This document shows, piece after piece, positions 1 through 9,267 of a stretch of DNA of 64,000 bases; the first letter of the stretch is position 1, and every line of letters starts with the position of its first letter. The position numbers were made by a program, and so were the translations under genes. The notes below the pieces were generated by a model. The model searched no databases. It was not told the origin of the DNA and saw nothing but the letters and a program-made list of their open reading frames with translations. The DNA comes from Bacillota bacterium (lineage in GTDB: Bacteria; Bacillota; Sulfobacillia; JAJZYS01; JAJYTV01). Location: contig JAJYSZ010000004.1 in NCBI GenBank assembly GCA_021793315.1, positions 1-64,000 of the forward strand, in the 5' to 3' direction.

Positions 1-642
1 CTGGAAGTCCGTGGTGCGGGAGCTGTTGAGCGTGTTCTGGCGGACACGGATGTAGGCCAGAACCCAGGGACCCGACAGGCAGTGCACGCCAGGCTGGAAG
101 TCCGCCTTGCTGTGGATCGGGTCGTAAATCGCTGCGGGAATGTCGATGTTGACGCAGCCTACGGCATCCACCGCGTCGATGAAGCCGTTGAAGTCCGTGG
201 CGATGTAGGCCTTGACCGGCATGCCGGTGAAGTGACTTACGACCTTCATCGCGAGCTCGGGTCCTTGCGCCGGGCCCTCCTGCAGACCCAGGAACAGGGT
301 CTCCTTGATCTTGGGCACGGTGTCGCGCCACTGGGGAAGCGCAATCAGCAGGTCACGCGGGACCGAGATCAGCGTGACCTTGTGATGCTGGGGATCGATG
401 TGGACGAGGATGAGGATATCCGCCTGCCCGCCGGACGTGCCCAGCGAGAGGGGTCCAGTGGCCTTTCGCGCGTTGTTGCCGATGAGCAGGATGTTGTAGG
501 GGACGTTCGTGGACACGGCCGCGACGCGACCGCCCGGACTCGACGTGGAGCTGAACCAGCTCTTCAGGTAGGCGCCGCCCCCGATCAGCACGAGGATGAT
601 GACCAGGAGCCAGATGAACTTGGGTCGCAACCGTCTCTTCAA
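1..642 (-). CDS. LytR-CpsA-Psr (LCP) family cell-wall ligase, partial
   Basis: The gene runs off the left edge; 214 residues are visible. LCP proteins are membrane-anchored phosphotransferases that attach teichoic acids or other glycopolymers to peptidoglycan outside the cell. I chose the TTG at 640-642 because a perfect AGGAGG lies at 650-655 with 7-base spacing; no ATG gives the membrane anchor. Residues 9-25 form one hydrophobic helix. The extracellular domain follows: the ADILILVHIDP strand, the LISVPRDL motif with its conserved Arg-Asp, and YIRVRQN near the edge. The end of the domain is outside the window. Family assignment is firm; the polymer it handles is unknown. Confidence 0.88.
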   Translation of the reverse strand, partial: MKRRLRPKFIWLLVIILVLIGGGAYLKSWFSSTSSPGGRVAAVSTNVPYNILLIGNNARKATGPLSLGTSGGQADILILVHIDPQHHKVTLISVPRDLLIALPQWRDTVPKIKETLFLGLQEGPAQGPELAMKVVSHFTGMPVKAYIATDFNGFIDAVDAVGCVNIDIPAAIYDPIHSKADFQPGVHCLSGPWVLAYIRVRQNTLNSSRTTDFQ

Positions 643-724
643 ACCTTTACCTCCTGCGACCAGGCTCGACGGGCCATCGGCGAACGCTTAGAATTTCTCT
701 CAGTTTCCCGGGGGAGCTATCGCC

Positions 725-1129
725 ATGTTCATGTTACGCTTGCCTGACTTTGGACCGGACGAGCGGGAGCTTGCCTGCAACGCCTTGGCCAACACCCTTG
801 CCTGCTCGCTTGACGAGACCCTCCTGAGCAGGGTGGGAGAATTCGCGTGGATCGATGCTACGGTGGAAAGCCCCGCACCGGCCCTGCAGGCGGTGCCGTC
901 CAACCGCTATGACCGTGCGGCGCTGCATCTTTGGCATGAAGTTCTGGAACCGGACGGCGTGCGGACCACGCGGCGGGAAGCGCAGGCGCTTCTCAACCTG
1001 CTCGAGGACTGCTTCAAGGTGGCCAGCCGGCTGCACGGCGGCAAGCTCTGGCCCATGATGCAGGCGAGCATCTGGCGAAGCCTGCGCGACGGGCTGCAGC
1101 ATGACCTGCAGACGGCCGCGAACGCCTAG
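725..1129 (+). CDS. hypothetical protein, 134 aa
   Basis: I do not recognise this protein. It is a soluble, mostly helical 134-residue product without signal peptide or membrane segment, rich in Leu, Ala and Arg, with Trp residues at HLWHEV, KLWPMM and SIWRSL. A GGGGGAG ribosome site lies 8 bases before the ATG. It is divergent from the LCP gene (82-base gap), and its stop codon overlaps that of the convergent chemoreceptor gene within CTAG at 1126-1129. An overlapping minus-strand frame (734-1156) has no comparable start context and is probably a shadow. Confidence 0.5.
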   Translation: MFMLRLPDFGPDERELACNALANTLACSLDETLLSRVGEFAWIDATVESPAPALQAVPSNRYDRAALHLWHEVLEPDGVRTTRREAQALLNLLEDCFKVASRLHGGKLWPMMQASIWRSLRDGLQHDLQTAANA

Positions 1130-2751
1130 TCTGAGGCTTCGAGCCAAGCGGCACAAACCGCGCCGTAGCGCTGGCCCGCTAGGTAGAGCGGTACGGAGAA
1201 CAGCGTCGTGATCTGACCGTCGTCCCGCAGGTAGGTCCGCGCGAAGAGCGCGGACTTGCGCTCGGTCAGGCGGTTGCCCGCCCGCTCGAAGTCCCTGCGC
1301 TTGGCAGGGCTGCCGATGCGCTCCGCGCCGACAAGTCCCACGCGGGATGCGGCGACGACGACGGGCTCATCGTAAATCCGCTTCAGTCGGCTGTGCAAGC
1401 CGTCATATTCCGGATTTCCAGTCCAATCCGCCATATTCTCGCTGTTGTGCGTGAAACAGTATGCGTTGAGATCGGCCACGATAAAGAAGAGGTAACGCGG
1501 CGAGCGATCCTTGTAGCGATCAAGGATGCGGGCCGCGTCTTTGTCGAGCAGCTCCGAGTAGCGCGTCTCGTATTTGGGCGGCGCAAAGCCCGCAAGCGGC
1601 ACCCGGTCGACGTTGAACAGGCGTGCCAGGGAGCGGATCCGCGCTCCGGTGATCGGCCTGTACTCCACGTCGAGGACGTCCTCCGCACTCAGGCGCCCGG
1701 TCGTGACCGCCGTCTCGAACAGCTGCTCCACTTCTTTGGCACAGGACTCTAGGTCGCTGCGGACGGCGTCGACGAAGGTCCCGGCGCGCACACGGCCGAG
1801 GGCGCCGTAGGCCGCCTCGGCGCCCTCGGCCAGGCGCTCTGCGGTCCGGGTCAGGGCGGCGGACGCCTGCGAGAGCTCCTGCGTTTCGGCCCGCATGGAC
1901 TGCAGCCGGGCAGCGACGTCCTGAAGCGCCGCGGTCTGCTGTTCGGTGCTGGCCGCGATGCGTTCCACGAGCTCCGAGAACCGGCCCAGGCTGCCCACCA
2001 CGCCACGCACCGCAGCATCGGCGCTTTGGGTGCGCTCCGCGACCGACGTGGCCCGCTCGGCCGACCTGTCCACGGCAGCGGACGTTTCCTGCAGTTCCTG
2101 GCCCACCGCGGCCAGAAGGCTCGCGATCTCCTTGGTAGAGTTCTGCGTGCGGTCGGCCAGTCGGCGGACCTCGTCCGCGACGACACTGAACCCGCGCCCG
2201 TGTTCGCCAGCTCGGGCGGCCTCGATGGCCGCGTTCAGCGAGAGAAGGTTGGTCTGGCGCGCGACGTCGGCGATCAGGCCGCTCATCTGGCCGATCCGGC
2301 CGACCGTCGCCGTCAGGTGCGTCATGAGCTCCCGGGCGGCCCGCACGTCGTCGGCGATCTGTCGGCTGTCCGCCGTGGCCATCGCCAGGAGATCCACACC
2401 CGCTGCGGATTCGCGCGTCACCGCCGCTCCGATCTCCGCGGCGGCGGCGGCGGACTGGGCGATCTCAAGCGCAGCCGCACGAGACTGCGCCGTCATGTCG
2501 GCGGACATCTCCGCGTCGGTCAGCGCCTGTCTTGCGCCAGCCTCCACCTGCGCGATGTCCCGCGTGGTGCGGGCGGTGCGAATGGCGACCTTGGCCGTAT
2601 GTTCGGTGAGCTGCTCGACAACGGTGCGCACTTCCCGGAGCCACCGGTTGACCCGTTCGGCGTCCGGAAGCGAAGGATCCAGACGGATGGTGAGATCCGG
2701 CTGCTCATCGATCAGCTGGGCGAGGCGGAGCAAGGGATCGGGCGTGGCCAA
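1126..2751 (-). CDS. cytosolic methyl-accepting chemotaxis protein with C-terminal sensor domain
   Basis: A chemoreceptor without any membrane helix. After about 70 N-terminal residues comes a long coiled coil with the canonical hairpin tip ([22 protein letters not shown]), the part that contacts CheA and CheW. The last 190 residues are a globular ligand-binding-like domain containing [16 protein letters not shown] and RLKRIYDEP. This matches a cytosolic sensor domain found C-terminal to the signalling domain in some proteobacterial chemoreceptors (usual core D-x-NGY-x-PTHN). The TTG at 2751 follows AGAAGG at a good distance; an in-frame ATG at 2796 has no ribosome site. The frame stays open further upstream, but that stretch lies opposite mutY and is not coding. 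No che genes are nearby. Confidence 0.85.
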   Translation of the reverse strand: MATPDPLLRLAQLIDEQPDLTIRLDPSLPDAERVNRWLREVRTVVEQLTEHTAKVAIRTARTTRDIAQVEAGARQALTDAEMSADMTAQSRAAALEIAQSAAAAAEIGAAVTRESAAGVDLLAMATADSRQIADDVRAARELMTHLTATVGRIGQMSGLIADVARQTNLLSLNAAIEAARAGEHGRGFSVVADEVRRLADRTQNSTKEIASLLAAVGQELQETSAAVDRSAERATSVAERTQSADAAVRGVVGSLGRFSELVERIAASTEQQTAALQDVAARLQSMRAETQELSQASAALTRTAERLAEGAEAAYGALGRVRAGTFVDAVRSDLESCAKEVEQLFETAVTTGRLSAEDVLDVEYRPITGARIRSLARLFNVDRVPLAGFAPPKYETRYSELLDKDAARILDRYKDRSPRYLFFIVADLNAYCFTHNSENMADWTGNPEYDGLHSRLKRIYDEPVVVAASRVGLVGAERIGSPAKRRDFERAGNRLTERKSALFARTYLRDDGQITTLFSVPLYLAGQRYGAVCAAWLEASD

Positions 2752-2880
2752 TGGGACACCTTCTTCGCTCGGTGGTCGAAAGCGCCAATTCGACATGGGA
2801 CTGCCGCAAAACCTTCCGTCTCCTGGCCCGCCGCTAGGGATTGCCTTCGCGGGAGGCGAACTCCGACCGATCTTGAGGGG

Positions 2881-3930
2881 GTGGCGGTCGCGGACGCCCG
2901 AGGCATCGCACGGGAGCTTCTGGACTGGTTTTCGCATGACGGCCGCGACCTGCCCTGGCGCCGTCCGCCGCGCACGCCATATCGCGTGCTGGTGGCCGAA
3001 ACGATGCTGCAGCAGACGCGGGCCAGCGTGGTGGCGGCACGCTTCGAGGCCTTCCTTCATCGCTATCCGGACTTCGCCACTCTGGCGGCCGCGCAGCTCG
3101 ACGACGTGCTGCGCGCGTGGGAGGGCCTCGGCTACTACCGCCGGGCGGAGGCGCTCTGGCGCACGGCCGGCCTGATCGCGGCAAGGGGCCAGATGCCCAC
3201 CGAACGCGAGGAGCTGCTCAAGCTGCCGGGCATCGGGCCCTACAGCGCGAGCGCCTTGCGGAGCTTTGCCTTTTCCCTTCCCGATCCGGCGCTTGACGCG
3301 AATCTGCGACGCGTCGCCCTCCGGCTCGCCGGCGACCGCACGGACCCGCTGCGGGCCCCTGCGCAGCAGAGGGCGCGCGGCCTTCTCGCGGACGTCCTCG
3401 CCGCGGGACCTCCGGCAGACCTGAGTGACGCGTTGATGGATCTCGGCGCCATGGTCTGCACGGCCCGCCGGCCGCGCTGCGACGACTGTCCCATCGAGAG
3501 ATGGTGCGCCGCGAACAAGAGCGGCGAACCGGAGGCGTTTGGCCGTCCGGCGGCGCGGTCCGCACGCCGGGAACTTCAGATCGTCGCTCTCAGGGTAGAG
3601 TCCGAGCAGGGAGTGCTCTGGCGGCCTCGACCCGCGACGGGCTTGCTCGCTGGCCTTTGGGAACCGCCGCACCTGCTTGCCCCGGAGCAGCCAACCGAGA
3701 CGGCGATCTTGGCCATGCTGCGGGAGTGGGGCGTGCAGGGAGCCCGGGACACGGGCGAGCGCTGGCCGATGTCGCACGCCTTCACGCATCAGAAGTGGTT
3801 CGGGGAGGTGCGGCGCATCGAGGCGGACGCTGTGCCCCCTGCGGCGCCGGCACGCTGGCTCGATCCGCATGGACTCGCTGCCGTCGCATTGCCCAGCGCC
3901 TTTCGCGCAGTTCTCTCGAGGGGATGGTGA
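2881..3930 (+). CDS. mutY: A/G-specific adenine DNA glycosylase MutY
   Basis: MutY removes adenine mispaired with 8-oxoguanine. The 349-residue length is normal for the family. Visible motifs are ETMLQQTR with catalytic Glu40, the helix-hairpin-helix [12 protein letters not shown], catalytic Asp139 in LDANLRR (usually DGNV), and a complete [4Fe-4S] cluster motif C-X6-C-X2-C-X5-C (Cys193, 200, 203, 209). A C-terminal NUDIX-like domain for 8-oxoG recognition follows. The GTG at 2881 gives the family length, but its purine-rich upstream sequence touches the start, so the start is uncertain. It leads an operon with the MazG-like and acyl-CoA synthetase genes. Confidence 0.92.
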   Translation: MAVADARGIARELLDWFSHDGRDLPWRRPPRTPYRVLVAETMLQQTRASVVAARFEAFLHRYPDFATLAAAQLDDVLRAWEGLGYYRRAEALWRTAGLIAARGQMPTEREELLKLPGIGPYSASALRSFAFSLPDPALDANLRRVALRLAGDRTDPLRAPAQQRARGLLADVLAAGPPADLSDALMDLGAMVCTARRPRCDDCPIERWCAANKSGEPEAFGRPAARSARRELQIVALRVESEQGVLWRPRPATGLLAGLWEPPHLLAPEQPTETAILAMLREWGVQGARDTGERWPMSHAFTHQKWFGEVRRIEADAVPPAAPARWLDPHGLAAVALPSAFRAVLSRGW

Positions 3931-3931
3931 G

Positions 3932-4255
3932 GTGGTGGAGATCGAGGAGTTCGGCGCTTGGGCCGTCAGCTGGGCCGAAGAGCACGGCGGGCTCTGGTCC
4001 GTGCAGGAAAATCTGGTCCGCCTAACAGAAGAGGTGGGCGAGATCGCGCGGCATGTCAACGCGCAGAGCGGACGCAAGCACCTGGCCGCCGATGCGGAAC
4101 CTGCCGCGGGCGAGCTGGGCGACGCGCTCTTCGTGCTCGCGCTGCTTGCGCACCAGCTCGGTACCAGTCTCGATGCCGCCGTGCGGGAGGTCCTGCGCAA
4201 GCAGGAGCGGCGCGGTGAGCGCCTGGAGGACGGGGGGACCCGACATGAGGGATGA
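3932..4255 (+). CDS. MazG-like nucleotide pyrophosphohydrolase
   Basis: A 107-residue all-alpha NTP pyrophosphatase of the MazG/iMazG type, which hydrolyses (d)NTPs or modified nucleotides to monophosphates with Mg2+. The metal-binding pattern is [11 protein letters not shown] followed about 30 residues later by [11 protein letters not shown], that is EEVGE plus ExxD. The GTG at 3932 starts one base after the mutY stop and follows GAGGGG with 8-base spacing. The end overlaps the next gene by 11 bases. Placement with mutY suggests a role in cleaning the nucleotide pool (inference). Confidence 0.82.
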   Translation: MVEIEEFGAWAVSWAEEHGGLWSVQENLVRLTEEVGEIARHVNAQSGRKHLAADAEPAAGELGDALFVLALLAHQLGTSLDAAVREVLRKQERRGERLEDGGTRHEG

Positions 4256-6227
4256 CGCGCAGTCGTTCGCCCACCTGGAGATCGCCTGGCGACCTGACGA
4301 GGCCCAGCGGAAGGAATCTGTGCTCGGCCGCTTCCTGGCGGCGGAGGGGCTCCGTGACGTGGCGGAGCTCTCGGCGCGTGCGGCGCGGGACCCGGAGTGG
4401 TTCTGGGACGCGAGCGTGCGGAGTCTCGGCATCGCGTTCCAGACGCCATACAGCCAGGTGCTCGACCTGTCGCGTGGCCGGGAGTTTCCCCTCTGGTTCC
4501 GCGGCGGTCACTTCAATGTCGCTCATGCCGGGATCGACGTGCATGCGGCGGGAGAGCACGGCGGGGTCACCGCCCTCGCCTGGGAGGGCGAGGACGGCGA
4601 GGTGCGGCGCCTGACGTTCAGGGAGCTTCAGGGCGCGGTCGACGAGATCGCCTCGGGTCTGCAAAAGATCGGCATCGCCCAGGGCGACGCGATCGGCGTC
4701 TACCTGCCGATGCTGCCGGAGACGATGATCATCGCCTACGCGGCCGCCAAGATCGGGGCGATCCTGGTGCCCACGTTCTCCGGTTACGGCGCCGAGGCGG
4801 TGGCGACCCGCCTGCGCGACGCCGGCGCAAAGCTGCTGGTGACAGCCGACGGGTTCTGGCGCCGCGGCCGGCCCATCGCCATGAAGGAGACGGCCGACGA
4901 GGCCGCGCGGCTTGCGCCGAGCGTTGAGCACGTCGCCGTGGTGCGTCGCCTCGGGCGCGACGTGCCTTGGCAGGAGGGCCGGGACATCGACTGGGCAGAC
5001 CTGGGGCGGCTGGGGCATGGCAGCATGACGACGCCCCTCCTGGATCCCGAGACCACCCTGATGATCATCTACACGTCGGGTACGACGGGCCGGCCCAAGG
5101 GTGCCGTCCACGCCCACTGCGGCTTCCCGGTCAAGGCGGCCCAGGATCTTGCGCACGCCTTTGACGTCCGTCCGGGTGACCTCCTCTTCTGGTACACCGA
5201 CATGGGCTGGATGATGGGACCGTGGGCCATCTACGGCGCGCCGCTCCTTGGGGCCGGCGTCATGCTCTACGAAGGTACGCCGGACCATCCCGGCCCTGAT
5301 CGGCTCTGGCAGATCATAGCCCGGCACGGCGTGACCCATTTTGGCATCTCGCCCACGGCCGTACGCAGCCTGATGCCGCACGGTGCGGAGCCGGTGCGGC
5401 GCTGGCCGATGCCGAAGCTCAGGGTGCTCGGCTCGTCCGGCGAGCCCTGGAACCCTGATCCCTGGCGCTGGTTCTTCGAGGTGGTCGGCGGCAGCCGGCT
5501 GCCGATCATCAATTATTCCGGCGGCACGGAGATCTCGGGCGGCATCGTCGGCTGCTTTCCCACAGAGCCGATCAAGCCGTGCTCGTTCCGAGGTCCGATC
5601 CCGGGCATTTCGGCTGACGTCGTCGATGCGGACGGCCGCAGTGTGCGCGGCGAGGTGGGCGAGCTCGTGCTGCGTTCCGTGTGGCCGGGGATGACACGCG
5701 GGTTCTGGCAGGACGACGCGCGTTACCTCGAGACGTATTACGGCAGGATCCCTGGCGTCTGGTACCACGGGGACTGGGCCTACGTCGACGACGACGGCTT
5801 TTGGTACATCCTTGGGCGATCGGACGACACGATCAAGGTTGCAGGCAAGCGGGTCGGCCCGGCGGAGGTGGAATCCGCGCTCGTCGGCCATCCCGACGTC
5901 AAGGAGGCGGCGGCGGTCGGCCAGCCAGACCCGCTCAAGGGCGAGACGATCGCGTGCTTCTGCGTCCTGCGCGAAGGCGCGACACCTGGCGAAGCGCTTG
6001 TGGATGCGCTCAAATCGCAGGTGGCGGGGGTGCTCGGCAAGTCCCTGCGCCCGAGCGCGATCGTGTTCGTCGACGAGTTGCCGCACACGCGCAACGGCAA
6101 GATTCTCAGGCGCCTCGCGCGTCAGGCTTACCTCGGGCAGCCGCTCGGCGACCAGAGCGCGCTCGAGAACCCTGCGGCGTTGGCAGCCCTGGAAGCCGCG
6201 GGCGGGGGGCGGAACACGCACGGATGA
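4245..6227 (+). CDS. AMP-forming acyl-CoA synthetase (acetyl-CoA synthetase-like)
   Basis: A 660-residue ANL-superfamily enzyme that activates a short carboxylic acid to its acyl-CoA through an acyl-adenylate. The P-loop-like motif [13 protein letters not shown], the GWMMGPW segment, [19 protein letters not shown], the hinge [19 protein letters not shown] and the C-terminal RNGKILRR with its catalytic, acetylatable Lys are all present. It differs from classical acetyl-CoA synthetase at the acyl-binding motif: [11 protein letters not shown] replaces the WWQTETGG seen in the enzyme at 48102. It may therefore prefer another small acid such as propionate (inference). The ATG overlaps the MazG-like gene by 11 bases. 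Confidence 0.85.
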   Translation: MRDDAQSFAHLEIAWRPDEAQRKESVLGRFLAAEGLRDVAELSARAARDPEWFWDASVRSLGIAFQTPYSQVLDLSRGREFPLWFRGGHFNVAHAGIDVHAAGEHGGVTALAWEGEDGEVRRLTFRELQGAVDEIASGLQKIGIAQGDAIGVYLPMLPETMIIAYAAAKIGAILVPTFSGYGAEAVATRLRDAGAKLLVTADGFWRRGRPIAMKETADEAARLAPSVEHVAVVRRLGRDVPWQEGRDIDWADLGRLGHGSMTTPLLDPETTLMIIYTSGTTGRPKGAVHAHCGFPVKAAQDLAHAFDVRPGDLLFWYTDMGWMMGPWAIYGAPLLGAGVMLYEGTPDHPGPDRLWQIIARHGVTHFGISPTAVRSLMPHGAEPVRRWPMPKLRVLGSSGEPWNPDPWRWFFEVVGGSRLPIINYSGGTEISGGIVGCFPTEPIKPCSFRGPIPGISADVVDADGRSVRGEVGELVLRSVWPGMTRGFWQDDARYLETYYGRIPGVWYHGDWAYVDDDGFWYILGRSDDTIKVAGKRVGPAEVESALVGHPDVKEAAAVGQPDPLKGETIACFCVLREGATPGEALVDALKSQVAGVLGKSLRPSAIVFVDELPHTRNGKILRRLARQAYLGQPLGDQSALENPAALAALEAAGGGRNTHG

Positions 6228-6326
6228 ACGATACGGACCATATGTCCCTCTGCCTGGGTAATAAGGACCCAAGGCAATGAGCCGTCCGTCTGCGCAGTAG
6301 AAGGGCCACTCGCCGATATGTAGGTC

Positions 6327-6361
6327 GTTTGCCGAGACGCACACTGGTCCTGTCGGCAAAC
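6327..6361. other. inverted repeat upstream of cupredoxin gene
   Basis: A perfect 9-base inverted repeat, GTTTGCCGA (6327-6335) and TCGGCAAAC (6353-6361), with a 17-base spacer. CTTTTATC follows on the + strand, then the ribosome site of the cupredoxin gene. It could be the terminator of the acyl-CoA synthetase operon or a regulatory hairpin or operator of the next gene; the T-run is poor. Confidence 0.4.
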
Positions 6362-6383
6362 GCTTTTATCGGGGAGTGGACTC

Positions 6384-6968
6384 ATGCCTCACATCTCACG
6401 ACTTGCGAAGATGACCCTCACGGCTGTCGGTGTTCTTTCTCTCACGGCCCTGGCGGCCGGTTGCGGCCAGCAAACGGCCGCAGGCACTGCCCATGCGGCC
6501 CCTCCGGTTAAGTACCACTTTTACGAGACCATTCTGACAGGCGGCATGACCGGCAAGCCGGGCTGGCCGGAGTTCACGCCGGCCGACTTCACGCTGCCCG
6601 CCAACGCGGACGTGACCATGACGATCACGAGCTTCGACGATGGCGCGGCCGCCGTGCCGGCGCAGTACGGCAAGGTCTCCGGCACCACCGGCGGCGACGA
6701 GACGATCAACGGGCAGAGCGCAACGCAGGTGGCCGTCGCTCAGGTGGCGCACACCTTCACGGTCTCGGCCCTCAACCTCAATGTGCCCATTCCGGTCGCC
6801 AAGTCGGCCCAGGATCCGGCCGTGGTGACCTTCTCGTTCCACACGCCGAAGAGCGGAGTCGACACCTGGCAGTGCTACGCGCCGTGCGGTAGCGGCAGCT
6901 CCGGCTGGGGCGGTCCGATGGCGACCGACGGCTACATGACGGGTAAGGTGACGTTCTCGAACGACTGA
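6384..6968 (+). CDS. cupredoxin-like lipoprotein (first of two tandem copies)
   Basis: A 194-residue exported lipoprotein: basic n-region, hydrophobic core and lipobox LAAGC (Cys27), so it should be anchored outside the membrane. The mature part looks like a cupredoxin with the plan of the CuA domain of cytochrome oxidase subunit II: AHTFTV with a candidate ligand His, then WQCYAPCG, a Cys-X3-Cys-Gly motif, and a Met in GGPM. The His expected between the Cys pair and the Met is absent; GSGSSGW fills that place. Copper binding is therefore plausible but not assured. GGGGAG lies 6 bases before the ATG. A terminator follows. Confidence 0.7.
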   Translation: MPHISRLAKMTLTAVGVLSLTALAAGCGQQTAAGTAHAAPPVKYHFYETILTGGMTGKPGWPEFTPADFTLPANADVTMTITSFDDGAAAVPAQYGKVSGTTGGDETINGQSATQVAVAQVAHTFTVSALNLNVPIPVAKSAQDPAVVTFSFHTPKSGVDTWQCYAPCGSGSSGWGGPMATDGYMTGKVTFSND

Positions 6969-6983
6969 GTTGGGGGCCCGGCT

Positions 6984-7020
6984 GGCCCGATCGGTGCGAA
7001 TCGGTCGGGCCGTTCGCTTT
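6984..7020 (+). terminator. intrinsic terminator after first cupredoxin gene
   Basis: GGCCCGATCGGT pairs with ATCGGTCGGGCC (12 pairs including G-U) around a 4-base loop, followed by GTTCGCTTT. It lies 15 bases after the stop codon. Confidence 0.7.
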
Positions 7021-7224
7021 GCGACCGCGGCAAGAGGCCCAGAGCGGCGGCTCCGAACGGCCGTAAGGGACACCGTGCAAATGGACGTATAAATGACAGC
7101 ATGGGTCAGGTAAACGGTGCCGGACAGACTATGGAGTTTCGGTGCCTTTGCCCATCTAGCAAAGTCGCGCCGCCTGCGACAATGAGGCCGTCGAGGAAAT
7201 CTCGTGAGGGGGAGCAGAATCAAA

Positions 7225-7872
7225 ATGATCAACGTGAAGGGTGGTCGCCTCGCAGTCGCAGCCGCGGTCGTCGGTGTCGCAAGCCTTCTGATCGCCGGTT
7301 GCGGACAGCAGCAGGCCGCTGGCAACGCTTCGGCCGCCAGCAAGCCCAAGACGTCGACCACGGCGTCGACGCCGGCTCCGCAGAGCGTCTCGTACAACTG
7401 GGAAGTCGTGGCCGGCGGCAACGCCCAGCACTCAGACTGGCCGTTCTTCTCGGAGGATGGCAAGAACCCGATGCCCGCAACCGTGACGCTGCCGGCGAAC
7501 GCCACCATCACGCTGACGATCAAGAACTACGATGACGGCGGCGGAGACGTCCCGGCGACCTACGCCAAGGTTTCTGGCACGGTCGGCAACACCGAGACGG
7601 TCAACGGCAAGCAGGCGTCCTCGTTCTCGGCGAACGGCGTCATCGCCCACACATTCACCGTCAGTGGGCTCGGCCTCAACATCCCGCTCATCGCGGCGAC
7701 CGACCAGGGCAGCACGGTGGTTCCGTCGGTGACGGTCGTGACGTTCAAGACGCCGGCCAAGGCGGGCACCTACAGCTGGCAGTGCTACCAGCCCTGCGGC
7801 ACCGGTTCGGACGGCTGGGGCGGCCCGATGGTCACGCCGGGCTGGATGATGGGGTCTGTCCAGATCCAGTAG
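7225..7872 (+). CDS. cupredoxin-like lipoprotein (second tandem copy)
   Basis: A 215-residue paralogue of the gene at 6384 with lipobox LIAGC, an Ala/Thr/Ser/Pro linker after the lipid Cys, and the same core: AHTFTV, WQCYQPCG and GWGGPM. The Cys-X3-Cys-Gly motif is kept and the same His is missing, so the unusual site is conserved between copies and is not a chance loss. The ATG at 7225 follows AGGGGGAG with 10-base spacing; an in-frame GTG at 7204 lacks a ribosome site. Terminators follow each gene, so the two are probably separate transcription units. Likely role: extracytoplasmic electron transfer or copper handling (inference). Confidence 0.7.
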   Translation: MINVKGGRLAVAAAVVGVASLLIAGCGQQQAAGNASAASKPKTSTTASTPAPQSVSYNWEVVAGGNAQHSDWPFFSEDGKNPMPATVTLPANATITLTIKNYDDGGGDVPATYAKVSGTVGNTETVNGKQASSFSANGVIAHTFTVSGLGLNIPLIAATDQGSTVVPSVTVVTFKTPAKAGTYSWQCYQPCGTGSDGWGGPMVTPGWMMGSVQIQ

Positions 7873-7889
7873 CAAGCATCGGACCCGAG

Positions 7890-7920
7890 GCGCGGGACGG
7901 CATAGGCCGTCCCGCGCTTT
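7890..7920 (+). terminator. intrinsic terminator after second cupredoxin gene
   Basis: A perfect 12-base-pair stem, GCGCGGGACGGC with GCCGTCCCGCGC, loop ATAG, followed by TTTGTCC. It lies 18 bases after the stop codon. Confidence 0.85.
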
Positions 7921-7959
7921 GTCCGTCTGGAGTTCTGGCCGTCGCAGGCAAACAGGCGG

Positions 7960-9204
7960 TCAGGTGCCGAGGCGCAGGCGCCTCAGGCCCGAGCGCAGCA
8001 CCGCGCCGCCGCTCATGAGGGTGACCAGGCCGAGCAGCGAGAAGGTGACGGGAATACCGAGGCTCTGCGCCAGTACGCCGGCCAAGGCCCCGCCGACAGG
8101 CAGGGGAAGGTTGACGACCAGCGACTGCATCGCGCTGACCCGGCCGTAAATCGCACTCGCGACCTGGCGCTGCGACAAGGTGGCCATGATGATCGAGACG
8201 GGTGCCACGGCGCCGTCCAGCAGCCCGACCGCCACGATGGCCGCCCAGGGGCTGTGGACGAAGCCCAGCAGGGCCATGCCGAGCCCGGAGAGGCCGAGCG
8301 TCGCGATCAGCAGATGGTCGATGCGCAGCCGCTCCGCGAGGAAGGGGCCGATGATGCCGAGCGCCACCGGGAAGAGGCCCGCCGCCATGCCAACCAGGCC
8401 CACCTCGGCGGCGTTCCAGTGCAGGCTGCTCCGGAAGAAGAAGACCTCGAGCGCGTAGACGCCGCCCCAGGTGAAGTTCCAGAAGGCGAAGACGAGCGTG
8501 ATGTGCAGGACGCTCGGTGCACGGCGCAGGGCGGCCCAGGCCGGACGGAGCACGGCGATGCCCCGTGCGGGTGCCGCCTCGGGTGCCGTGTGCGGCAAAA
8601 AGAGGGATGGCACGAGCACAAAGACGTAGGCGAGGGCGTTGATGCCGAGTGCCCAGGCGATGCCGAGACGGCTGATGGTCGGGCCGGCAAGGCCCGGTGA
8701 GATGTACCATGCGACCGTGAACACGATGGCCGACAGGGCGTTCACGGACACCCTGGCCGGCTCGGGCGTCGCCCGCCTCAGGAGGACGTTCTGCGCATTG
8801 TAGGCCAGCATGCCGAGGCCGGTCGCGAGCATGGCGGAGAGGTAGATCAGCCAGAGGCTGAGCTGACCGCTAAGGAAGAGGAGCAGGGTGGCCAGCGTCA
8901 CGACGATCTGCAGGATGCTGGTCGCGGCGATGACGCGTCGGACGTCGCTGCGGTCGACGAAGGCACCCAGCCATGGCAGGAGGAGCCCGGGCAGGAACTG
9001 TATTGCTGCAAGCGTGCCCAGGGCCTCAGGCGTCCCCTTCAGGTTGTAGACGAGCCACGGCAGGACAAGGCGGAAGAAGCCCTGGCCGACGTCGGAGGCG
9101 AATGTACCGTAAAGGAAGGTGACCACTGGGCGCGGGCAGAGCCGAAGAGCCTGCCAGCCGCCGACCGGACGGAGAGCGTCACGTGCGTCGGGTCGATCAC
9201 GCAT
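7960..9204 (-). CDS. MFS transporter (MFS_3 / EntS-like)
   Basis: A 414-residue membrane protein with about 12 hydrophobic helices and the MFS loop motif after helix 2 (GAFVDRSDVRRV). The sequence style (SDVGQGFFRLVLPWLVYNL near the start, a long central cytoplasmic loop with APEAAPARG) fits the MFS_3 group, which contains the enterobactin exporter EntS and macrolide pumps. Substrate unknown. It is convergent with the cupredoxin genes. Confidence 0.8.
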   Translation of the reverse strand: MRDRPDARDALRPVGGWQALRLCPRPVVTFLYGTFASDVGQGFFRLVLPWLVYNLKGTPEALGTLAAIQFLPGLLLPWLGAFVDRSDVRRVIAATSILQIVVTLATLLLFLSGQLSLWLIYLSAMLATGLGMLAYNAQNVLLRRATPEPARVSVNALSAIVFTVAWYISPGLAGPTISRLGIAWALGINALAYVFVLVPSLFLPHTAPEAAPARGIAVLRPAWAALRRAPSVLHITLVFAFWNFTWGGVYALEVFFFRSSLHWNAAEVGLVGMAAGLFPVALGIIGPFLAERLRIDHLLIATLGLSGLGMALLGFVHSPWAAIVAVGLLDGAVAPVSIIMATLSQRQVASAIYGRVSAMQSLVVNLPLPVGGALAGVLAQSLGIPVTFSLLGLVTLMSGGAVLRSGLRRLRLGT

Positions 9205-9221
9205 AGAACTTTGACCACCAG

Positions 9222-9254
9222 AAGAAAAGGCAGACTGCTGACTGCAGTCTGCCT
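9222..9254 (-). terminator. intrinsic terminator of the 10726-9268 operon
   Basis: A perfect 11-base-pair stem (9228-9238 with 9244-9254) around a 5-base loop. Read on the minus strand it is followed by TTTTCTTCT. It lies 14 bases beyond the stop of the membrane protein gene. Confidence 0.85.
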
Positions 9255-9267
9255 TCGCTGCCCGCGT

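Noticed and set aside
1126-4449. A minus-strand frame of more than 1100 codons covering the chemoreceptor and mutY.
   Set aside because: Only the part up to about 2751-2796 has chemoreceptor sequence; the rest lies opposite mutY and the MazG-like gene, is low in complexity and has no protein-like pattern. It is an effect of high GC content.
4056-6359. A 767-codon minus-strand open frame opposite the acyl-CoA synthetase gene.
   Set aside because: The plus-strand gene has complete ANL motifs and a good ribosome site; the antisense product has no recognisable domain and an Arg/His/Ala-rich shadow composition. The same holds for long antisense frames opposite tuf, rplB, argG, acsA and the GH31 gene.
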